A DNA stretch of 64,000 bases from positions 3,472,001 to 3,536,000 of the forward strand of contig OZ316896.1 in NCBI GenBank assembly GCA_973895155.1. The letters run 5' to 3'. The translations under genes and the position numbers were made by a program. This DNA comes from Marsupella aquatica. Lineage: Eukaryota; Marchantiophyta. Shown here piece after piece: positions 55,735 to 64,000 of this stretch. Below the pieces are notes generated by a model. It was not told the DNA's origin, made no database searches, and saw only the letters and a list, made by a program, of their open reading frames with translations. The first letter of the stretch is position 1; each line of letters opens with the position of its first letter.

Positions 55735-57660
55735 ATGTTGACTGAAGGGGTCCGGAGGGCAGATGCGTCGAAGGTGACGCAGTCACGGGATTCTTGTAAG
55801 GGTGGAGAAACGACGCCTTCTCACGACATATGTTCAGTAGGGGACCGCTTGTATTCACAGGTCCATGTGTGCAATCACGCAAGGTGTGCTTCAAAAGATC
55901 CGGACTACAATGTCAAATCAGCAGTTCCTGCGAGGAAATTCCTCGTTACAAAGAATCACGCGTATGGAGGACTGGAGGAGAAGGAAGAGAATAAGAGGGC
56001 CAGTAGTGGATCTAGCACCACCGCTCCCGATCATCGACAAGATCGGAACCATACTCTCAAGTCTCTCACCTATTCGGTGCTCACAACAGTGAGTGGGTCC
56101 AATACTAAAGTAAGGTCAAATGAGCTTCGCACAAATGCCAATTCTGTCCGGCAAAGCAGGCGAGCAACAAGAGACGATGGTAGCATCAGCTCGAACACTA
56201 GGATGGTTGTCCAACGGAAATTATTGAGACCCACCACTACTCAGTCGTCCTCCGTCCCCTTTGGTAGCTCTACCAAACGCAGTGGTGTGACAAGTCCTAA
56301 ATCCCAATCCACGGCTACAAAACAAAGCAAGCAGTCGGAGTACTCGGCATCCCCGGATACCTCTCTCAGTTCTATCAGAAATACACAAATCATTTCCACG
56401 AGGAGAGATGAGAAGGAGGGGGAGGGTGAGGCAGCTGCTACATCCTCACCCCCAGCATCGGTCGGTTCCAATCACGACAGCGAGTTCTCCAGCTTGAAAG
56501 AGACTGTCATAGTTCTTCAGCAGGTTGGGATTGTCGAGCTACCTTCCAGTGTTTTGCACAATAACTGTGGGAACAGGGAGGCTACTTCTGACTCCCCTTC
56601 TCCTTCTACTTCTTCTTACAGGCCACCTGGCTCGAATTCCCTGCCTCCATCATCGCCATCCACGAGTATAGCGCCCACCTCTCCACCTTTGCCAAATGCA
56701 GCTGTCGCTCAGGACGAGATTAATTGTGGCTCGTCTATTCCATCCGTGGAATCCAGTCCAACTACATCTGGATCGTTAACTTCATCAGTAACTTCTCTCA
56801 AGTCAGGGCCACGCCTAGGTAGCCCTACATCTCCTGTAAGATCTTTTCGTAATACAACTCCTCCATCATCATCTGACAACCTTGCTAGGAATATTATAAC
56901 TAAGTTGAAGGAAAATCTCGAGGTGGGGTCAGCTTTGTCATCAGCGTCGCGTGCTGCACCTACTATGCCTTGGGGAATTCCCAGACATTCAGTTTCAGCA
57001 GCTGCGGTGGATTCTTCTCCTGCTCCCCAAAATACATCAAGGTTAGCGAAAAGATTTATCACAGATTTGCAGGCGAGAAGTGCTGCCCGGAGAAGTACCA
57101 AGGGAGTTCGTTCCATTGAACTGAGAGGTGGGAAGCCCCAGAGCTACTCCGCGACCACCGTCACCAGCTGGAATATGACAACTGCTGAGACCTCAGTGTC
57201 TATTTCAGAAATTACGAGTGTTGAGTCAGGGCTTGCAGGGAGTGGACTAATAGAAGTCTCTGTCAAACCAGAGCAATTCAGCAAGAAGAAATCTCTAACT
57301 GCAGCCGGTGGTGCAAATGCCTCGGCAGCAATTCCGAAGACTTTGAAGGAGGCTCCCAGAACTCTGAAATTTGCAAAGAGCGCGAGAAGCTCTGAGGGTG
57401 TGCAGGTGAAGGCCGAGACTGTTGCTTTGAAACATGGTGAGGTTGCAGAGCGAAGACTGTCCGAGGAGTACATGACAAATCATGCTTTGGAAGGTGTAGT
57501 AAGGAAGATTTCGGAGAATGATCGTCGGGTGAAAGTTCTGGTTGATGCTTTTGAGACTATAGCTACCCTCACCGACTCCGAGGCCCTTGCCATGGAGGAG
57601 AAAACTTTAAACCAGCAACTGGGTCACGAATCATTGACAGCCACATTAATCGCTGTGTAG
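55735..57660 (+). CDS. Ser-rich protein with C-terminal plant calmodulin-binding domain
   Basis: 641 residues in one exon. Residues 1-570 are Ser/Thr/Pro-rich and probably disordered. Residues 577-613 (EEYMTNHALEGVVRKISEND then RRVKVLVDAFETIATL) match the conserved end of the plant calmodulin-binding domain, where a 'W/Y-M-x-x-A-L...R-K-V-x-x-L-V-x-A-F-E' helix binds calmodulin. Such proteins are thought to link calcium signals to defence or development. The same frame is open upstream from 55468 (acidic RASGEFENCDDEADPLGD), with one TGA at 55720-55722 between, so the true start or a sequencing/decay event should be considered. Confidence 0.8.
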   Translation: MLTEGVRRADASKVTQSRDSCKGGETTPSHDICSVGDRLYSQVHVCNHARCASKDPDYNVKSAVPARKFLVTKNHAYGGLEEKEENKRASSGSSTTAPDHRQDRNHTLKSLTYSVLTTVSGSNTKVRSNELRTNANSVRQSRRATRDDGSISSNTRMVVQRKLLRPTTTQSSSVPFGSSTKRSGVTSPKSQSTATKQSKQSEYSASPDTSLSSIRNTQIISTRRDEKEGEGEAAATSSPPASVGSNHDSEFSSLKETVIVLQQVGIVELPSSVLHNNCGNREATSDSPSPSTSSYRPPGSNSLPPSSPSTSIAPTSPPLPNAAVAQDEINCGSSIPSVESSPTTSGSLTSSVTSLKSGPRLGSPTSPVRSFRNTTPPSSSDNLARNIITKLKENLEVGSALSSASRAAPTMPWGIPRHSVSAAAVDSSPAPQNTSRLAKRFITDLQARSAARRSTKGVRSIELRGGKPQSYSATTVTSWNMTTAETSVSISEITSVESGLAGSGLIEVSVKPEQFSKKKSLTAAGGANASAAIPKTLKEAPRTLKFAKSARSSEGVQVKAETVALKHGEVAERRLSEEYMTNHALEGVVRKISENDRRVKVLVDAFETIATLTDSEALAMEEKTLNQQLGHESLTATLIAV

Positions 57661-58744
57661 ATCTCGTAGCAAAGGTACTTCCACTCGAAACCACTTTGTC
57701 ATGAATTCATATTGTGTTTGGACCACATTTCCACTACATTTCAGTGGAAATGTGGGCTGAAAAATGACTGTCCCTGAGACGCCTTTGCACCTCATCTGAT
57801 TCAGTCAAACTGAGGGTTTATTCGCTACCGGTCTTATTCATATTAGAAAATGATGAAGAGTCTAGATTTAGATTTAGATAAACCCTAAAGTTTGTACATA
57901 TTTGCAACTGTAATGCTTTCATCAGCAGCTCAGATTGTCCTGGAGTATTGTCTTTTGGAGTTCACTTACTTATCTGTTTGATCCTGGAGAATTGGCCGTC
58001 CAGAGGGTCCCTCAGGAAGGTCACTCCCCTTAAAACCGTGAGGATGCCTGTCATTGCGCCCGTTCTCGAAGTGCAACTCAAAGCTCGTATTCTGTTTGGA
58101 AAGTGAATTCATCTGAAATGAAGGTCTTGGTTAGAGAACTAAGCTGGTTGGCTGAGGACGAAGTGCTGAATTTCGTATTTTCCATAAAAGATGATTTGAG
58201 AAGCTGTTTTACCCGGAACGAGACAGATCCAATTTTAGGATTGTCTAGCTTCCACTTCAAAGAATCCCCTGCGCTAAGAGGTCGATGAAAGTCTGACATG
58301 TATTTGTGTGACTGTTATTTTCTGCACAGGAAGGTGATTCTAGCGAGGTTTTTGGACCTAAAAGATAAGTAAATATGCCGTAATTTCAACGACGGCAAGA
58401 AATGCCATGTTCGAGAATACATGTTCAATTAATGGCTTTGCATGTGCCGTAGCTCTATTGTGCAGAGTAGATGGACAAAAGACGATGTCCCAAGGATAGA
58501 GACGCAATCTACTCACGTGATTGATGGTGAGGACAAGAGTGTACAGCAAGAGAGGCAATATTAGGTAGGAGCGTCTAAACCCATTGTACAGCTTCCTTTT
58601 GAGAAAGCAACCTAAAAGAACCCTCGATCCAAAGTAAGGATTTTGGGAGGAGGATCACCAGAAATGGAATCCAGTAGAAAATATGGCTAGGGGGAAAATC
58701 ACGCTCGACATCGTCGTAAGATTTATGTCCTGCCCCTCAAAGAT
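57661..58744. other. 3' flank of the calmodulin-binding-domain gene
   Basis: Starts with 3' UTR. Short open frames near 58080-58300 overlap on both strands; no gene recognised. Confidence 0.45.
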
Positions 58745-59460
58745 ACTTGCTTGAAAGACCGGGCATCAATTGGACGGTTTAGCCAGAGTTCGACTTAACA
58801 GTGAGACAAAACGGTTGCAAATGGTTCTTGGCTGGTGGTCGTAGCAGTGATCTTGACTAAGGAACGCTGGACGATCTAGTATAGTGCCGACAACTGCTTG
58901 CTTTTCTTGCAAGACAGGTCGATAAGTCGGCAAGGTTAGAGGAGCGGCTTCTAACAATATCTTACCAGATTTTAGCATGTCTGAAATATATCCTTGCAAC
59001 AATTCGAGATACTTGCTTAGAAAGAACAGGCACTAATTTGACTTCAACTTCACAGTGGGATAAAGCAGCTGCAAGTGGTTCCCCGAGTGGTTCTTGGCTT
59101 CTGATCTTAGGAGCAATCTCGACTATGGACCGCTGGACGAGAGCAGGGTCTGAAGATATCTTAGAGGATTTAAGCCCACCTCAATTTTGACCAATCATGC
59201 AGAACTTACTATCCTCGCAATTAGAGGTGTTTGCTTGGAAAGAACGGGCATGAATTTGGATGGTTTAAGCAGACTTCAACCTCAGTGGGATAAAACGGCT
59301 ACAACCGGTTCTTGGCTTCTGGTCGTAGCAGCGATCTTGACTTTAGAACGATAAGCGAGAGTAGAAAGGTAGGTGCCGACAACTATTTGCTTTAGTGGCA
59401 ACAAGGTCAATTGGCAAGACCCCATCTTCTGAGGATATCTGAAAGGATTCAAGCATGTAT
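58745..59460 (+). repeat. Three diverged tandem units, ~220-265-bp period
   Basis: Each unit begins TTGCTTRRAAAGAACGGGCAT-like (about 58749, 59012, 59231), then a TTCAAC-TCA-AGTGGGATAAA stretch, GTGGTTCTTGGCTTCTGRTC and GATCTTGACT. Units 1 and 3 also share GTGCCGACAACT. Confidence 0.75.
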
Positions 59461-61047
59461 GGATAATTATCCGCCCAAGCATGCATACCTTAAGTTGGAC
59501 ACAAGTATTCATGGATGGGAAAGAATAAAATTAACATAATTTAGTCATATCGAGGACCCATCATCTACAGGAAGGTGCATGCTGTCGTCTAAGACAGAAG
59601 GGGGATGCCTACTGTACGTTGTTTTATGAAGTTCTTCATCCAGCCCGGGTGATTTTCGGTCAGGACACCCTCTTCGTCGGTTCACTCCTGTTCTTACAAT
59701 GAATAACCATTTTAGTACCATGGAGAATTAAGTTCCCGAGATTGGAACCATCACGTCATTTTGTCTCTAGTGATGGATGGATTGAGTGATCCACTCTGAT
59801 CCCCATTGCGTTGTTCTGAGGGACACATTGAATGGACTGAGCTGCATCAAAAACCGCAACTGTTTACAGTGTTTGGCATCGCGCCGAGATCAGCGCTGCT
59901 CAATGCATGATTAGGCTATAGCCAGGATCTGGTCGGGGATCTGGCCTGTGGTTAGAATCAGCCACTGGGCCCAGAAACACATGTGGTTCATGACTCACAT
60001 GATTATTTGTCGCTGTGTGAATCTAAAACACATAACGACTTGTAGATGCACGTACACGAGAGAATATACAAGAGATGGAATATATGAACGCAGTGCTCAG
60101 ATCTGCTTCTCACGGTATGTCTGATTATAATACAATCACTGCAAGGGCAGGGACATATAACATGAAGGAACAATCATCCGCGGGCGGCAGACAGGGGCGC
60201 AGCCCAAGTGGAATGGAGCGCGTCCAGGGAGCGGCCCTGCTGGCAACCAAGTGGAACAGAAAGAGAGAAACAACGACAGCTAACAACGTGTCGCTGAAAA
60301 CGATAGCTAACTACGTGTCGCTGAAAACTACAGCTAATGCAAATGATGACTAGTCTGTCTACGTATATCTATACGGTCATCAACAGGTCGATCGCTTCCA
60401 GTCGTATGTCAGAATTAAGGAAGACAATTCAGATTGACACGCTGGCTGAATTCCTAGATCTCGATAGCGTCTAGCGTAACTACTAAGATATCACCGGCAG
60501 GGAGACTAGACACAACTGGAAAGAACAATTGAGATCAGCAGTTTCAATCGAAGATGAATAATTCAGCAGAAACGTGACTGTTCTCACAGGAGGTCATGGA
60601 AGCCTGAATGAGTAGCTCTGTTCTTACATTCGCTCACAGGAATTCATGACATCAGATTAGTGACTTTGTTCTCATACCAATTCAAAGCAATTCATCAAAT
60701 TAGATCAATGACTTACTTTGTTCTCACAGACAATTAGAGGAACTGATCCACGGAAATAAGCGACAGCGCTGTGTAACATCAGACCATAGAAATAAATCAA
60801 TTGAAGATTGTCTGATGACAGAGTTTTATTGATATGGGACACGGCGCTAATACCTTCAAATGTGAAGATCCTATCTGTAACGTGGGTAAAAGAATGTAGA
60901 AGGAATGAATGCATGTCATTACCCAAATGGGCAATGGGATGAACAATGTATAACAGCTTCCCGACAGGATGGCAAGGGTGATCGATCCAGGAGGTCAGGA
61001 ACAGGGGACTCAAGTACCCAAACTCCCTGAAAAATTTGGAAATTTAA
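59461..61047. other. Non-coding region downstream of GLP3
   Basis: No gene recognised. Short local repeat AACGTGTCGCTGAAAAC at 60285 and 60313. Confidence 0.5.
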
Positions 61048-61758
61048 TCAAGCTAGCGCATGGACAAGTTTCGATAGGACACCTCCCAAGCTCGCCACCT
61101 CCGACTCGGTCATGAAGAAGGACTTGGCCAGAAGCTGAGGATCAATACCAACCCCAAACAACGCCACGGGCATTAGCTGAATGCCAGGATTCTGGCTGTT
61201 CAGCACGTTCAAGCTCACTGCTCGAACGGTTCCCATGTTGAGCTGGAAGTGCAGCAGACCTCTGGGAAAAATGAATGCCTCACCCTTCTTGACAATCTTG
61301 GCATACAGCTTGTTGGGGACTGCGGGGTTATCGCTATTTGTGACGAAGCCGGTGTAGATCTCTCCCTCCAGACAGAAGAGGATCTCGGTGGCCAAATTGT
61401 GGGTGTGCGGCATAATGATTCCCCCAGGGTTGAGGTCCAGTCGAACCAGACCCAATCCCAATGTGTTCAGTGCAGGCCATTCTCGAACAAATCCGAACGT
61501 TGCAGTACCATTAGTGGGATTTCCCGTGAGATTCGCGTAGTTAGCCAATCCGGCGAATGCGAAGTCTTCCGTCGTGATGAACTCAGCTGCCTTACATGCG
61601 TAGCCATTCACACTGGGCCCCCCCGCTTCCACATCCGCCACACAGAAGTCTTGCAAAGGATCAGGGTCAGTCGCCCTGACGCCAATGGCAATTGCCGCCA
61701 TCGCTATGATCGTTACAAATAGTCTGAAGTAGTGCCGGGTTGAATTTGTAAATGCCAT
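61048..61758 (-). CDS. Germin-like protein GLP3
   Basis: 236 residues. Signal peptide to about Ala29; Cys39 and Cys55; cupin ligands His118, His120, Glu125, His170 in PHTHNLATEILFCLEGE and GEAFIFPRGLLHFQLN. Same length and layout as GLP1, with N-terminal similarity too (MAFT..., GVRATDPDPLQDFCVAD), so GLP1 and GLP3 are nearer to each other than to GLP2 in their leader. Transcribed leftward, away from the window's right edge. Confidence 0.95.
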   Translation of the reverse strand: MAFTNSTRHYFRLFVTIIAMAAIAIGVRATDPDPLQDFCVADVEAGGPSVNGYACKAAEFITTEDFAFAGLANYANLTGNPTNGTATFGFVREWPALNTLGLGLVRLDLNPGGIIMPHTHNLATEILFCLEGEIYTGFVTNSDNPAVPNKLYAKIVKKGEAFIFPRGLLHFQLNMGTVRAVSLNVLNSQNPGIQLMPVALFGVGIDPQLLAKSFFMTESEVASLGGVLSKLVHALA

Positions 61759-61772
61759 TGTCGAATATAGAA

Positions 61773-61939
61773 CTGCAAACCGGAGACGGACATTTCTAGC
61801 TTTTTCAATCTAGAGACAGTTCTAGCTTTGGGCTGCGAGAGATCAATGCACTCTACAATGGTACGAGGTAGACAGCAATATGCACTTGAGTTTAGTGAAC
61901 TGCGAAGTGTTGACGATGGCTGGAAAATCTATCACATAC
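61773..61939 (-). other. Candidate 5' UTR intron of GLP3
   Basis: Donor GTATGT (61939) and acceptor GGTTTGCAG (61773), 14 bp before the ATG. Parallels the intron of GLP1 in place but not in sequence. Confidence 0.4.
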
Positions 61940-62104
61940 TATGTTAGATTGTGGTCCTCAAGTGGAAGAGTTGAGAGAACCGGAAGCTCAAAAGCGAGAT
62001 TCAAATAAACTTGAACTGCGATGACTGAGAGCGTGCCGCACTGTGAGGTGGAGCTGGTTCACTATGAGCAAGTGATAGTTTGACTTCAATGCATTGAAGC
62101 CAGG

Positions 62105-62111
62105 TATTTAA
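62105..62111 (-). promoter_or_regulatory. TATA-like box of GLP3 (TTAAATA)
   Basis: Within AGCTTAAATACCTGGCTTCA, nearly the same as GLP1. Confidence 0.6.
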
Positions 62112-62114
62112 GCT

Positions 62115-63755
62115 CTTGATCGAATCCGGTAATGATGTGTTCCCTGGACGTTCCCAGCTGCTGTGAAGGAACTTTCACTAGTCACTACATTCGCCCTTCC
62201 AAGAGTCCCTTCCCCAAATCGGACAAATCCCCCACAGGACGTGTCGACGTGATATAAGTTTAACCATGATCGTGGGTCCCGCTTAGACTTCGATCCAAAG
62301 TAAGGCAATCCCAACCACAGCAGTGGACTGTGTTCAACGCGATCCTCCAGAGCAACGAAGCTGTAACGTAATGTCCTGGGTCAATCTACATCCGTTGGAG
62401 AAACTTTATAGGTCCCAAGTGTACATATCATTACACATCATACTAAAGAGAATTAAACTACTGTATTATGAAAGGGACATCGCGGACAAATATCCACCAC
62501 CGCGAAGTGACGAAACCTGTCCACCAGAACTCAGACTTATTGACAGTGTACTTTTGACCACGTTTGATAGCTTGGACATGACTGTCCGTGAGATTCGGAT
62601 GGCCCTCAGATACCTTCCGGGATGCTGCACCGATGGCTACAAAGCACGCTGCTGGTACGAGGTAAGTTCACTCCACTTGTAGTGGAGCTGACTTGTGTTT
62701 CGGACGCGCTGAGCTTGTTTGTGAGTAAATTGCTCTTTGTTAACTCACGTTGACTTACCCTCCACAATGTCAACAACCAATGTCGGAATGATCTGATCAC
62801 TGAGTTGAATGGCCTTTGAAGATACTGTGGTTTCGACGCTATGGAGTGGCGGCTTTATCAGCTCGAATAAAGTAGTTTGGAGGCGATTATGCGTAGACAT
62901 ATTCCAGGCGGCAGATTCTCATATTGATTACAATGTTGGAAGCTTGTATGGCGGAGTTAATCTAATTGGACGAGAACAAGGGACAATACAGGTTTGCGGT
63001 CAGATTTCAACGTTAATCTGTGCCTTCATTTTTTACGAATATTTTGAAGAATTCAGCCATACTAACACTGTGGCATCGAAATTACAAACAAAGAAAGCAA
63101 TTCATGCACTAAAGGGTGAAAAGTGCGAGCAATAATGAGCCCGGTCCTCTGTGAGTAAAGGGAATTAGTGTGGAAGTCTACCAAGCAGAATCCAATAGTT
63201 TTGTACCAAAAACCCTTACAGGAACTTTTCGATTTTCATTGACGAATCAGTAAACACTACTAATTTGTTGCACGTGAGATTGCAAGAAACCAAAGCTGCG
63301 CCAGCTGACCATGATAATTGTCAATGGTATGGAAGGTTCAACGATTGCTGTATCTAAGTGCTAATATTTGAACTCCATTCACAGACAAGACTTTAAATAT
63401 CAATTAATAAGTGCACAGGATATAGTCAGTGCACGGTAGTGCAGAAATCTCAACTACTATGTACCATAAAGATGGAGTAAAATATATTATCTAACTGGAT
63501 TTGCATGATTAGGACCCAGATACCCAAGATAGAATAGCGCCTTTCAACTGACGTTTTCATTGATTGCAAGGTGTTGGTCTCTCCTTTACAGGTTTCTAGG
63601 ACCAAATAATTTTATACATGGATCTAACCTCTATTTGTCAAGAAGTCTCACACAATATATCTACATTTGCACGACAAGATGTTCTAATATAGAGCTGCTA
63701 GTTTTAAGTATCACAACTAGATGGTACTCTACTGCTGGTCTTGCCGATCAGACAA
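62115..63755. other. Region upstream of GLP3; no clear gene
   Basis: A 119-codon plus-strand frame (62323-62682) ends near a good splice donor (GAG/GTAAGT at about 62660) and a 108-codon frame follows at 62809-63135. Neither resembles a known protein; a spliced gene cannot be excluded. Confidence 0.3.
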
Positions 63756-63759
63756 TTTT

Positions 63760-64000
63760 ATGTTAGTTACAGATGACTGTTCGCGGTATACTTGGGTGTT
63801 CTTTTGCAAAACAAGGTTCATTCAAGTGTTTCCACTGTCTCGCGAAACAATATCGTTTGCTGACAATGGGGTTGATCTACGCTCCGCATCAGGAGATGTT
63901 TTTTCAAATTGGCAGGGGGTGCCATCAGATGTAAGTCAGGTAAGCAAGTTTCCATTGCTGCCAGTTCTACCGAAGCCGAATACCACTGTTATTCTGTTGC
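63760..64000 (+). pseudogene. Copia-3 fragment: integrase piece joined to RNase H piece
   Basis: VTDDCSRYTWVFFCKTR is Copia integrase; about 60 bp later AGGAIRCKSGKQVSIAASSTEAEY is Copia RNase H. The whole of RT, normally over 1.5 kb, is deleted between them. Continues off the right edge. Confidence 0.75.

Overview
This window looks like nuclear DNA of a land plant: secreted germin-like and STIG1-like proteins, a plant calmodulin-binding-domain protein, GT-AG introns, TATA promoters, Ty1/Copia retrotransposons and tRNA-derived SINEs. Nothing seen fixes the lineage; a seedless plant is possible but is only a guess.

Left third (1-18.3 kb): a nest of transposons. A minus-strand Copia element (Copia-1) has its 5' LTR and primer site at 17.77-18.31 kb, gag and integrase at 1.85-3.6 kb and an RT fragment at the left edge. 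A 19-bp target duplication marks a SINE in its LTR, and a GC-rich LTR-like block replaces part of pol. Its leader is split by an AT-rich element of about 12.3 kb (4667-16988), flanked by an 11-bp direct repeat. This element is the most unusual object here. On the plus strand it carries a decayed DUF7869-type, transposase-like gene. Convergent to it, on the minus strand, is one large spliced gene. Its reading frame can be followed through five canonical introns: an unknown N-terminal domain, a disordered linker, a ParB-like domain, a beta-class DNA amino-methyltransferase, an acidic linker and a Ulp1/C48 SUMO protease. A third, F-box-like gene lies at 15.3-16.3 kb. Twenty copies of a roughly 17-40-bp palindrome (inner arms GGGATAC or GGGATCC) sit near promoters, in introns and in ORF1 repeats. 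Some arrays have exact 90-bp or 111-bp spacing. All three genes carry premature stops, so this copy is decayed.

Middle (20.8-40.1 kb): a large inverted duplication. Each arm is about 5 kb and contains a STIG1-like gene; the two genes point toward each other. Between the arms lie a 5.5-kb Copia element (Copia-2) with both LTRs, a matching 5-bp target repeat and a probable half-tRNA primer site, and a germin-like gene (GLP1).

Right part (40.1-64 kb): mostly non-coding, with several minisatellites and diverged tandem repeats. It holds two more germin-like genes (GLP2 at 48.2 kb, plus; GLP3 at 61.0 kb, minus), a Ser-rich calmodulin-binding-domain protein (55.7-57.7 kb) and, at the right edge, a Copia fragment in which integrase is joined to RNase H. 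GLP1 and GLP3 share a core-promoter block. The three germin genes are best read as a dispersed paralogue cluster repeatedly invaded by transposons.
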